From NCBI GenBank assembly GCA_944349895.1, contig CALVNQ010000007.1, forward strand, positions 1 through 44,285: a DNA stretch of 44,285 nucleotides, written 5' to 3'. This document shows, piece after piece, positions 33,741 to 40,270 of this stretch. A program made the position numbers and the translations under genes. The stretch is from an uncultured Clostridia bacterium (lineage in GTDB: Bacteria > Bacillota > Clostridia > Christensenellales > UBA1242). A model generated the notes under the pieces. It was not told where the DNA came from, did not search any database, and saw only the letters and a list, made by a program, of their open reading frames with translations. The number at the start of each line of letters is the position of its first letter. Position 1 is the first letter of the stretch.

Positions 33741-34156
33741 TTGTCTTTTCTTTTTGATTCTTCCTGTTGCCTTTCCAATTCTATTTTCCGCCTATTTTCT
33801 TCTGCCCTTTGCATCTTCATATCATAATCAGGATCTTTCGATCTATAATAATCTAGATTCAATTTTTCAAAATTTTCTTTATAAAAATCATCAGCCTTAT
33901 TAAAGACATAAAACAAATCGTTTTGATGATTTGTTAATATATCTTCTTTGTTTTTCTCCCAAAATTGTTTATATTGATTTAAACTCATGTCGTTTGCTCC
34001 ACCGCTATAATTGGGATCATCATTTTGCAAATTATCAGCTTCCCAGCCACAATATTCACATATATCAAAATCATGTTCAATACAACCCAAACCGCAGACT
34101 TTACATTTGTTTTGTACTTGTTCAACTAATTTCCCATTTTCTACTACTTTACTCAT
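33725..34156 (-). CDS. CPCC-type cysteine-rich protein, truncated relative of the fusion protein
   Basis: The 143-residue protein starts MSKVVENGKLVEQVQNKCKV, with CICEYCGW-like cysteine pairs and GGANDMSLNQYKQFW. It matches the N-terminal 125 residues of the 31920-32996 fusion up to RAEENRRKIELERQQ, then runs into a short tail ending SES*, read through the HNH remnant in another frame. It therefore arose by deletion of the DUF4417 part. The zinc-ribbon/CPCC half is intact. SD AAGGA. It is third in a leftward run behind a toxin-like gene and another CPCC gene. An immunity role is inferred. Confidence 0.65.
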   Translation of the reverse strand: MSKVVENGKLVEQVQNKCKVCGLGCIEHDFDICEYCGWEADNLQNDDPNYSGGANDMSLNQYKQFWEKNKEDILTNHQNDLFYVFNKADDFYKENFEKLNLDYYRSKDPDYDMKMQRAEENRRKIELERQQEESKRKDNNSES

Positions 34157-34169
34157 TATTTCATCCTTT

Positions 34170-34472
34170 TTATTTTATGTCTTGCTTAATTTCACCTGTC
34201 CTATATTTCATAATATCTTCATAAATATCACTATAATTTTTTATAAAAAATTTATTTGCTAAATTTATCGCTAAAACTGGATTTTTTTCTTTAAGTAAAA
34301 TCCCCTTGTTTTCTTTCCAAAATTTTTGGTACATATTAAAACTCATATCATTTGCTCCACCTATATAATCTGGATTTTCATATTGAATCTCATCATCTTC
34401 CCAACCGCATACTTTACAAACTTGAAACTCGTGTTCTATTTCTGCTTCCCCACATATTCTACACTTTTTCAT
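34170..34472 (-). CDS. CPCC-type cysteine-rich protein, probable immunity partner, cassette 3
   Basis: The 100-residue protein begins MKKCRICGEAEIEHEFQVCK, continues VCGWEDDEIQ, and has PDYIGGANDMSFNMYQKFW. This is the clearest match in the window to the CPCC family pattern (two CxxC pairs, then WEDD and GGAN.S). The SD AAAGGAG lies eight bases from the ATG. It directly follows the toxin-like frame (19 bases) and precedes the second CPCC gene (13 bases). Small CPCC proteins are often found beside toxin tips, so an immunity role is likely but inferred. Confidence 0.65.
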   Translation of the reverse strand: MKKCRICGEAEIEHEFQVCKVCGWEDDEIQYENPDYIGGANDMSFNMYQKFWKENKGILLKEKNPVLAINLANKFFIKNYSDIYEDIMKYRTGEIKQDIK

Positions 34473-34491
34473 ATTTTAAATTCTCCTTTAT

Positions 34492-34818
34492 TTAATTTAT
34501 CCATTGCAAAATTTCACCATTTTGCTTCTGCATTTCTTTTTCAAAGTATCTTAAACTAGTTTTATAATATGTTATTATCTTGCCATCACTGTTAATTTTT
34601 ATATATTCTTTTGTAATTTCATTGTATTTATTTATACAGCCATCTTCACCTTTAAATATATATAAATCGCTATTTGAATTTTGTGCAAACATTACGGCCT
34701 TTCTTGAATATTTATATGGATAATCTTCGAATCCAAATTCTTTTGCATGTTTAAAATGCTCAACTTCATTTTCAGGCGAAGTCCAATATTTTGCATTCTC
34801 ACTCGGTCCTTTTTCAAT
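34492..34818 (-). pseudogene. Toxin-like gene, cassette 3, start codon changed to ATT
   Basis: The frame from 34818 reads EKGPSENAKYWTSPENEVEH, then FKHAKEFGFEDY and YKYSRKAVMFAQ, and ends with INSDGKIITYYKTSLRYFEK. It is a relative of the cassette 2 toxin-like protein. The codon equivalent to that gene's ATG is ATT, and no ATG, GTG or TTG lies in frame upstream before a stop. An internal ATG at 34692 would drop the conserved first 42 residues. It is either silent, or starts at ATT (rare), or awaits fusion to another reading frame. The neighbouring CPCC genes are intact. Confidence 0.6.
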
Positions 34819-34979
34819 TATATCATCTTTTCTCCTTAATTTGGTGGATTTTTTTACTTTTAATAAAAAAGTTTGTAAAAAATCTCCTCACAAACTTTTT
34901 ATTTTAAAATATTAAATTGTAACTTTCACAATATCAAGTTTATATGTCAAAAAATTTCATACTCTCCTAACTTGACATC
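34783..34979 (-). repeat. Cassette-end direct repeat, copy C
   Basis: Partner of 33302-33498. The few differences include the ATG-to-ATT change of the toxin-like start and a divergent cwlD side. Confidence 0.85.
34866..34900 (-). terminator. Hairpin between truncated cwlD and toxin-like gene, cassette 3
   Basis: Same 11-base-pair stem and GAGGAG-containing loop as at 33385-33419. Confidence 0.65.
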
Positions 34980-35129
34980 CCCTCCCCCATGTCCAGCATC
35001 GATAACAATACAATATTTTAAAGCTGGAACGGCAGTCTGCTTGACACAAAAATAAGTTACAGAACTCACAAAAATTATTAAAATACAAAAAATAATTATC
35101 AATGTGCGTTTTTTAACTGATATAAACAT
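34947..35129 (-). pseudogene. Truncated cwlD 5' end, copy C (probably the displaced native start)
   Basis: The 60-codon frame MFISVKKRTLIIIFCILIIF... VIDAGHGGGDVKLGEYEIF* has the same membrane anchor plus first zinc motif as CwlD. Its DNA is much more divergent and AT-rich than copies A and B and the working gene. Its breakpoint is at 34976-34979. Joined to the working gene's remaining codons it would give an in-frame CwlD with GHGGGDGGAVG. As the outermost copy, it is best explained as the chromosome's original 5' end. Confidence 0.7.
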
Positions 35130-35172
35130 ATATAAATATATTTAAAGAAAAAAAATTATATGCCTTTACAAC

Positions 35173-35201
35173 TTGACAAACTTTAAAAAAGCATACATAA
35201 T
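35173..35201 (+). promoter_or_regulatory. Promoter placing transcription start at the ATG
   Basis: TTGACA (35173-35178), 17 bases, CATAAT (35196-35201). Only six bases separate the -10 from the ATG at 35208 and there is no SD, so the mRNA is probably leaderless. Confidence 0.65.
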
Positions 35202-35207
35202 TCAGAT

Positions 35208-35798
35208 ATGAAAGCATTTATTTTGAGTTTAGCTTTATTATTCACTCCTTTATCAATTGGTATGGGTGACTCTGTTTACGTATTATCTAACAGTTGTTAT
35301 TTATATGAAGAGCCATCATATGCAAGTGTTCAGTTAACCGAGCTAAAATACAATGAAGAACTTGTTTTGTTAAACGAGGAAGCAATAGAAGGTTTTTTTT
35401 ATGTAGAACTTGTTAAAGATGGATTAAAAGGTTATGTACCAATGGAAATTGTAGGAGAGAAAGCACAGGCTCAAGATGTTATAATGACTTATAACGCCAC
35501 AGTTTTAAATGACACAACCATAAAATCACCTATGGATAATTCAGAAATTTGCACCTTAGAAAAAGGTGCCCGAGTGTTTTTATATGAAGGTTACGACAAA
35601 GAAAAAGAATTTTTAGCTGTGAAATTTATTAAAGATGGAGAAATTTTTATAGGTCTTATTGATATAAATGATGTAAAGCCAGATGGAGTCAATGTCGCTT
35701 TAATAATTTCAATCACAGCAATAGTGGCATTAGTTACCATAATTTTCATTCTTATAGGCATAACAAATAAAAAACGGCACAAAACTTTGAAATTTTAA
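35208..35798 (+). CDS. Secreted SH3-like domain protein with C-terminal membrane anchor
   Basis: The 196-residue protein has a short signal peptide (residues 1-20). Two SH3b-like segments follow: VYVLSNSCYLYEEPSYASVQ to LKGYVPMEIVGE, and a second near residues 95-160. A C-terminal transmembrane helix (about 163-185) and basic tail NKKRHKTLKF close the protein. SH3b domains commonly bind cell wall, so an envelope role is likely. The sequence just before the anchor, PDGVNVALIIS, resembles that of the 37394 lipoprotein. Translation appears leaderless. The next gene follows after 37 bases. Confidence 0.7.
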   Translation: MKAFILSLALLFTPLSIGMGDSVYVLSNSCYLYEEPSYASVQLTELKYNEELVLLNEEAIEGFFYVELVKDGLKGYVPMEIVGEKAQAQDVIMTYNATVLNDTTIKSPMDNSEICTLEKGARVFLYEGYDKEKEFLAVKFIKDGEIFIGLIDINDVKPDGVNVALIISITAIVALVTIIFILIGITNKKRHKTLKF

Positions 35799-35835
35799 TT
35801 AGATATTGTTAAACTTCTTTAAAAAGGAGTTGAAC

Positions 35836-36063
35836 ATGGAAAAAATAAACATATTTGAGAAAAAATTAAACGAAATAGAAAAAGAAGTTTGGAATATCAC
35901 TGCCAATGAGTTGCCATTAATCAAACAAGAGTTAGGGCTACTAAATGACTATTCTCCTTCACAAATTATAGCTCAACTTGAACAAATTTCTTTAAGCATA
36001 AATAATCTCTCGGTAAATGTTAGTGATTTGTCAGAAGAAGTTTCACTTTTAAAAAATAAATAA
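35836..36063 (+). CDS. Small coiled-coil protein, unknown
   Basis: The 75-residue acidic, helix-rich protein ends in heptad-like hydrophobics (ISLSINNLSVNVSDLSEEVS). The longer frame from 35806 lacks an SD, whereas the ATG at 35836 has AAGGAG at six bases. It has no signal peptide. It lies in the same direction as the SH3-like gene, with a shared terminator. I do not recognise it. Confidence 0.65.
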   Translation: MEKINIFEKKLNEIEKEVWNITANELPLIKQELGLLNDYSPSQIIAQLEQISLSINNLSVNVSDLSEEVSLLKNK

Positions 36064-36090
36064 ACCTTGGACTACCAAGGTTTATTTTTA
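36058..36090. terminator. Terminator between convergent small genes
   Basis: A 13-base-pair stem, AAATAAACCTTGG / CCAAGGTTTATTT, with an ACTA loop. It overlaps the stop codons of both neighbours and can act in both directions. Confidence 0.85.
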
Positions 36091-36393
36091 TAACTGAAAT
36101 ATTCCATTTTCTAAAAAATACCATAGACTTACTATAAAACATATTGCAAAAATTATTGCTAACGCAAAAATAAAATAAGTTAAAGTCCTGGAAGATTTAA
36201 TATTTAAAAAAATAGCTGCAAAGACAAACACCAATGAAGACAAGCCTAATATCGAAACTAAAAGCATATTAGCATCGATATAATTTAAATAATATAAAAC
36301 TAAAAAACTTATTAAACAAGCACAAAGAATAATCCCTGAAATTCTTGATAACCAAAGTTTTGTTTTTTCTTTTTTTGATAAATCCATTTTCAT
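36088..36393 (-). CDS. Small integral membrane protein, unknown
   Basis: The 101-residue protein has three hydrophobic helices (about 16-36, 42-62, 70-93) after a charged N-terminus (MKMDLSKKEKTKLW). It has no recognised family. A consensus promoter ends six bases before the ATG and there is no SD, so the message is probably leaderless. It lies just downstream of spo0A in the same direction. Confidence 0.65.
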   Translation of the reverse strand: MKMDLSKKEKTKLWLSRISGIILCACLISFLVLYYLNYIDANMLLVSILGLSSLVFVFAAIFLNIKSSRTLTYFIFALAIIFAICFIVSLWYFLENGIFQL

Positions 36394-36399
36394 ACTTCA

Positions 36400-36428
36400 A
36401 TTATACTAATTATTTAAAACACAGTCAA
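36400..36428 (-). promoter_or_regulatory. Consensus promoter of the small membrane protein
   Basis: TTGACT (36428-36423), 17 bases, TATAAT (36405-36400), then six bases to the ATG. The geometry is the same as at 35173-35208. Confidence 0.7.
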
Positions 36429-36433
36429 ATGAA

Positions 36434-37201
36434 TCAACCTTCCATTATCATTTTATCAGCAATCAATGCTATTAGCTCGCCGTTAGTTGGTTTTTCATTA
36501 CTATTATAAATTTTTAATCCAAAGAGAGAGTTTATATTCTCGATTTTGCCTCTATTCCATGCGACTTCAATAGCATGCCTCATGCCTCTTTCAACTTTAC
36601 TTGAACTTGTTTCAAAGCGTTCCGCTATTGTAGGATAAAGTTGTTTAGTAATGGAGCCTATTATTTCAGGTTTTTCAACAGCTAATTTTACAGCTTCTCT
36701 TAAAAATTGATATCCTTTAATATGAGCAGGAATTCCAATCGAAATGAAAATATTTGATATTTTTTCATCAAGCTGTTTATTAACTTTAACAGCATTTGAA
36801 GAAACATTATCACTACTAAGTAAATCAAAGATTCTTTCTTCTAAAATCTCAGGCCTAACAGGTTTAACCATGAAATAGCTCGCTCCTTCATTCATAGCTT
36901 TTGTTACGAACCCACTGTGAGAAAGATTGGTTACAAAAATAACCTTCGGCATGTCGTTTTTCATAACACTTTTTAATTTTTCTAAAATTTCAAATCCGTC
37001 AAAACTACTGAGCAAAACCTCTGTGATTAAAAAGTCTGGTTTAAGTAAAGGCAAGTCATTAAGCACATCTTCTCCATTTGGACTTGATCCAACCAAAGAA
37101 AATTTATCGCTTTCTCTAATATATTTAACAATGTCATTATCTTCTGTTTTATCAGCAATATAAACTCTAATTTTTCCTTTGCTCAGTGTGGTTTTCTCCA
37201 T
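36434..37201 (-). CDS. spo0A: Spo0A sporulation master regulator with altered receiver domain
   Basis: This is a response regulator and DNA-binding master switch for sporulation. The C-terminal effector domain (about residues 150-255) is well conserved: GIPAHIKGYQFLREAVKLAV, GSITKQLYPTIAERF, SSKVERGMRHAIEVAWNRGK and KPTNGELIALIADKM. The receiver is unusual. The phosphoacceptor Asp (LVLDIIMP in Bacillus) is Glu61 (LITEVLLSSFDG). The acidic pair DD is Asp17-Lys18, and the Pro after the site is Ser. The switch Thr (VIFVTN) and Lys (FMVKP) remain. The start at 37201 has a perfect AAGGAGGT SD; the longer frame from 37249 does not. D-to-E can mimic phosphorylation, so it may be constitutively active. 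Confidence 0.95.
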   Translation of the reverse strand: MEKTTLSKGKIRVYIADKTEDNDIVKYIRESDKFSLVGSSPNGEDVLNDLPLLKPDFLITEVLLSSFDGFEILEKLKSVMKNDMPKVIFVTNLSHSGFVTKAMNEGASYFMVKPVRPEILEERIFDLLSSDNVSSNAVKVNKQLDEKISNIFISIGIPAHIKGYQFLREAVKLAVEKPEIIGSITKQLYPTIAERFETSSSKVERGMRHAIEVAWNRGKIENINSLFGLKIYNSNEKPTNGELIALIADKMIMEG

Positions 37202-37285
37202 TTTTTTTACCTCCTTTTCTCTATTAATTGGAAATAACCAATTTTTCAACGAATTCCGTGAAACATTCCTAACTTACCACAATTC

Positions 37286-37330
37286 CACGACAAAATAAAA
37301 GAAAAACTCGAAATAAAAATTTCGAGTTTT
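37286..37330 (-). terminator. Terminator of the 37394 lipoprotein gene, with a possible Spo0A box beside it
   Basis: A 12-base-pair stem, AAAACTCGAAAT / ATTTCGAGTTTT (37303-37330), is followed by TCTTTTATTTTG on the minus strand. Directly after it is TTTTGTCGTG (37295-37286), a partial Spo0A-box match upstream of spo0A itself, possibly autoregulatory but weak. No clear SigA or SigH promoter for spo0A is visible in 37202-37285. Confidence 0.6.
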
Positions 37331-37393
37331 GTCTAAAAAAGTCTAAACTTGCGCATCAATCAAAATTCGCTGAATTTTGACAGCAACTGCCTC

Positions 37394-38881
37394 TCAGTAG
37401 CCCCTCTTTTTGCGAACTATAATCACTGTTGCAACAATTCCGCCAATCACAAGCAATCCTCCCACAACTGAAAGCGATGCAATCAGCGCAACGTTCGGGC
37501 CGTCTTCCACAGGGTTGTCTGTTTGGCCAATAAGTGAAACTTCACCACTGCCATCGGCATTTGTTGCGTAAAGGTAATAGTTGGTGTCGCGCTCGTCCTC
37601 TTCCGTTTCATCATCTTCGGCATATTCGCGCTCTGCATAGAAATAGATGGTTTTTAAATTGCCTGATTCATAAAAATCGTAACCTACTTTGTCTGATATA
37701 ATTGTCATATTTTCAACCACTGCAACATTCTGATTATTTAGAACGCTTTTATAATAAATACCAGTTGAGCTTGAATAATATACTAAATCTTGATATGTGA
37801 ATAAAATATTTGAATAGCTATCATTAGTCAAAAATATTGATGGACTGGATTGATCAGCTAATGAAACATATAAAATTTGAGCGCTTCCTGTTAAAGAAGA
37901 TGAAAAAATATATCCTTCGTAATTGCCATTACCATCATCTCCTACACCATAAATATCGTTTACTGAATCGCTATAAAAAACTTTGCCAGCATTGTTAATT
38001 GAAAGTTCATCGAGATCATTCGAATTTAATATATAAGTTTTTGCACTGGCAGTAGACAATTCATTTTTCATAGTAAAAAATATATAATCTTCGCTCCTGC
38101 CTACAAATGAAATAGTTTGATTTACATTATTTTTCAAATCAGTTTTTTTGTAATTTGAAAAATCATACTGATAAACTGCGTTGCCTGCCTGCCCGTAAGC
38201 ATTGTCTTTGTCTTCTGTATAGTAAATCTTACCGTTCCAGTTTTCATTCTCTTGTGGGAAAGCCACGCTTGTTACTTTTGATGAAATTAAAGTTTTTTGG
38301 TCGTTTGAAAGATTTATAAAATTTAAAGCTTTTCCATCATAAACAACAAGATAAGCATTATTGCCAAATTTTAATGCACGAACTTGAGCAACAGCTGAAT
38401 CATAAGATGAAGTGGTCATTAATTCTTTTTGGTTTCCTCCATCAAATGTACATTTAAAAAATGAAACGTAAGTAAAAACATACTGATTAGAACTTGTTTG
38501 ATGTTTATTAGGTGAAGCATAATAAACGTAATCTTTATAAACGAAGTTATACATGTTATTGAAACCAGTTACTTCGTTTTTAATATTTTGTACATTTTGT
38601 GCAGAAAGATATTTATCATTTGAAAAATCCTCTTTATTAACAGTTGCCAGATAAGACGAGTTGGCAAGGCTGTTATAAGACTCTATGCTACTAATGTCTT
38701 CGTTAACATAGGAATTAGAAAAAATCAAGTCATCTTCTAAAACAGAAACGATGCCTCCATTAAACACTATATTTTCGCTGTTATTTTTAATATTTATAGT
38801 TGATCCACAGCCCGTCAAAACAAGTGAAAAACAACCTATAAAGCCTGCAATGGCCAATCCTTTTTTAATCCAGTTTTTCAT
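37394..38881 (-). CDS. Lipoprotein with beta-propeller-like repeats and C-terminal membrane anchor
   Basis: The 495-residue protein has a lipoprotein signal peptide with lipobox LTGC (Cys25). The body has repeats such as NGKIYYTEDKDNAYGQAGNA, EDYIFFTMKNE and DLVYYSSSTGIYYKSVL, which fit DUF5050/propeller-type blades. A transmembrane helix (about 463-490, ALIASLSVVGGLLVIGG) and a basic RKKRGY tail end it. Both a lipid anchor and a C-terminal anchor are unusual. The last 80 codons are visibly GC-richer than the rest. The SD GGAG is close to the ATG, with its own promoter and terminator. The role is unknown; it is likely an envelope sensor or scaffold. Confidence 0.75.
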   Translation of the reverse strand: MKNWIKKGLAIAGFIGCFSLVLTGCGSTINIKNNSENIVFNGGIVSVLEDDLIFSNSYVNEDISSIESYNSLANSSYLATVNKEDFSNDKYLSAQNVQNIKNEVTGFNNMYNFVYKDYVYYASPNKHQTSSNQYVFTYVSFFKCTFDGGNQKELMTTSSYDSAVAQVRALKFGNNAYLVVYDGKALNFINLSNDQKTLISSKVTSVAFPQENENWNGKIYYTEDKDNAYGQAGNAVYQYDFSNYKKTDLKNNVNQTISFVGRSEDYIFFTMKNELSTASAKTYILNSNDLDELSINNAGKVFYSDSVNDIYGVGDDGNGNYEGYIFSSSLTGSAQILYVSLADQSSPSIFLTNDSYSNILFTYQDLVYYSSSTGIYYKSVLNNQNVAVVENMTIISDKVGYDFYESGNLKTIYFYAEREYAEDDETEEDERDTNYYLYATNADGSGEVSLIGQTDNPVEDGPNVALIASLSVVGGLLVIGGIVATVIIVRKKRGY

Positions 38882-38899
38882 AAAATCTCCATCATGAAT

Positions 38900-38928
38900 A
38901 GTTTACAACAAAAAATACTACAAGTCAA
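38900..38928 (-). promoter_or_regulatory. Promoter of the lipoprotein gene
   Basis: TTGACT (38928-38923), 17 bases, TAAACT (38905-38900). Confidence 0.6.
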
Positions 38929-38949
38929 TTATTTCCTAAAGTTATAAAG

Positions 38950-39648
38950 CTAAACCTCAATATTTATAAGTTTATTTTCGACCATATCACATGAAACCAA
39001 ATAGTAATTTACTCCTTCTAGTTTAAAATGCAACTCCACTTTTTTATATCCATGCAAATGTCCAAAAACAACAGTCGATACTTCGTATTTTTTAAACAAT
39101 TCGGTAAATTTATTAGGAATTCTTTTAAAATTTAGCGGAGGAAAATGCATCATGCAAATAATTTTTTCACCGTTAGTTTGCATTTTTTTTGCTGATTGCA
39201 ATGTTAGTTCGAGTCTTATTATCTCTCTATTTAAAATCTTCTGATCTTCATCGCTTAAGGATGTGTTAGGTTCTGGCACAGTCCAACCACGAGTTCCACA
39301 AATAATGATATTTTCAAACTTTAAAGCATCATTTTGTATAGCATAAAAGTTTTGAGGCAACTCTTTTCTCACTGTGGAAATTGAATTCCACCAATAATCG
39401 TGGTTCCCTCTTATTAATATTTTTTTCCCTGGCAGATTTTTTAATAACATAAAGTCTGGCTTAGCGTCTTCTAATTTCATAGCCCAAGAAAAGTCTCCTG
39501 GTATAAGTACCAAATCTTCTTTTTTAACTTTTAATTGCCAGTCAGAAAATATTTTTTCGACATAACCTTCCCATTTTTCTCCAAATATATCCATAGGTTT
39601 AGGGTTATTTACTGATAAATGAAGATCTCCAATAGCAAAAATTTTCAT
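38950..39648 (-). CDS. Calcineurin-like metallophosphoesterase
   Basis: The 232-residue cytoplasmic phosphoesterase has the full set of metal-binding motifs: GDLHL (residues 7-11), PGDFSWAM, RGNHDYWWNS, MMHFPPL and FGHLHGYK. These coordinate two metal ions in hydrolases of phosphomono- or diesters, and the substrate is not evident. The length is typical of this small subfamily found in clostridia. The ATG overlaps the yqeY stop by four bases, so the two are co-translated. Confidence 0.9.
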   Translation of the reverse strand: MKIFAIGDLHLSVNNPKPMDIFGEKWEGYVEKIFSDWQLKVKKEDLVLIPGDFSWAMKLEDAKPDFMLLKNLPGKKILIRGNHDYWWNSISTVRKELPQNFYAIQNDALKFENIIICGTRGWTVPEPNTSLSDEDQKILNREIIRLELTLQSAKKMQTNGEKIICMMHFPPLNFKRIPNKFTELFKKYEVSTVVFGHLHGYKKVELHFKLEGVNYYLVSCDMVENKLINIEV

Positions 39649-40070
39649 TGCAAACCTTTTAAAATTTCTCCGACAAGACGCATATCACATGCCCCTTGAT
39701 AGTTTTGTTTAAAATATTTCATAACAAAAGGCACAGATTTATCTTCAAGACTATTTATAATAGATTTAATTTCATCTTCTGTAAGCATTTTAGGTAAATA
39801 ATTTTCAACAAGAGCTATTTGTTTAGAAATTTTATCTGCCATTTCCTTATTGCCCGCTTTAAAATAGTTATCTCTCTCCTCACAAAGTTCTTTTGTAGCT
39901 TTTTGTAAAATTGAAGCAACATCTCCATCGGTCAATTCGTTGCCAGCTTGTCTCTTATTTATTTCTTCCAATTTAATTTTATTTAATAAAACACTATACA
40001 GTGCTCTAGCCACAGAGTCTTTACTTTTAATAGACTCAATGTTAGCTTCCTTTAATTTATCCAAAATCAT
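39645..40070 (-). CDS. yqeY: GatB/YqeY domain protein
   Basis: The 141-residue protein matches the YqeY family, which shares a helical domain with the tail of GatB of the tRNA-dependent amidotransferase and is thought to interact with tRNA. Typical features are ILQKATKELCEERDNYFKAG and LVENYLPKMLTEDEI, and a C-terminal MRLVGEILKG. The length is normal. SD AAAGGAG. It is the first gene of a two-gene operon with the phosphoesterase. The exact cellular role of YqeY is not settled. Confidence 0.9.
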   Translation of the reverse strand: MILDKLKEANIESIKSKDSVARALYSVLLNKIKLEEINKRQAGNELTDGDVASILQKATKELCEERDNYFKAGNKEMADKISKQIALVENYLPKMLTEDEIKSIINSLEDKSVPFVMKYFKQNYQGACDMRLVGEILKGLQ

Positions 40071-40092
40071 ACATAACTCCTTTGACTAAGTT

Positions 40093-40122
40093 ATTATAAC
40101 AAAAATAAAACAATATTTACAA
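40093..40122 (-). promoter_or_regulatory. yqeY promoter
   Basis: TTGTAA (40122-40117), 18 bases ending TGT, TATAAT (40098-40093), an extended -10. It is back to back with the tRNA-Met promoter, 20 bases away. Confidence 0.65.
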
Positions 40123-40141
40123 GTAAAATACTTAAAAACTA

Positions 40142-40171
40142 TTGACAAACTTACCGAAAAAAAGATATAAT
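40142..40171 (+). promoter_or_regulatory. tRNA-Met promoter
   Basis: Consensus TTGACA (40142-40147), 18 bases, TATAAT (40166-40171), about 20 bases before the tRNA. Confidence 0.75.
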
Positions 40172-40191
40172 TGGTTCGTCACTTAAATTAT

Positions 40192-40268
40192 GGCGGTATA
40201 GCTCAGCTGGCTAGAGCGTACGGTTCATACCCGTAAGGTCACTGGTTCGATCCCAGTTACCGCTACCA
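40192..40268 (+). tRNA. tRNA-Met (anticodon CAT, elongator type)
   Basis: It folds as a cloverleaf with acceptor GGCGGTA/TACCGCT, D-arm GCTCAGCTGGCTAGAGC, anticodon loop TTCATAC, T-loop GTTCGATCC and encoded CCA. The paired acceptor end (G-U at 1-72) and anticodon arm favour elongator Met over initiator. A lysidine-modified tRNA-Ile2 cannot be fully excluded. Confidence 0.9.
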
Positions 40269-40270
40269 AA

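Larger units (their letters stand above)
27339..34979. mobile_element. Stack of three cassettes inserted at one site in cwlD
   Basis: The 5' end of cwlD occurs four times on the minus strand: the working gene (joined at 27339-27342), 30927-31086, 33495-33648 and 34976-35129. Each copy is cut at the same GATG, right after the AGHGGxD codons. The three truncated copies continue into a shared sequence, TCAAGTTAGGA. Cassette 1 (about 27.3-30.9 kb) carries DUF4417, HNH and two toxin/immunity-like pairs, pointing right. Cassette 2 (30.9-33.5 kb) carries a toxin-like gene, a CPCC-DUF4417 fusion and HNH, pointing left. Cassette 3 (33.5-35.0 kb) carries a toxin-like gene and two CPCC genes. Joining the outermost 5' end to the 3' end of the working gene restores an in-frame cwlD. 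No integrase or transposase is present. Confidence 0.65.

Noticed and set aside
34492..34692. ATG at 34692 as the start of the cassette 3 toxin-like protein
   Set aside because: The sequence upstream in the same frame is conserved with the cassette 2 paralogue, so starting at 34692 would cut the domain in half. No SD precedes it.
27499..35130. Site-specific integrase or transposon ends for the island
   Set aside because: I read both strands and found no tyrosine/serine recombinase, DDE transposase or terminal inverted repeats.
37202..37285. SigH promoter for spo0A (TTAGGAATG ... GTTGAAAAA)
   Set aside because: The -10 element has a mismatch at a key base and the -35 is incomplete, so it was too weak to annotate.
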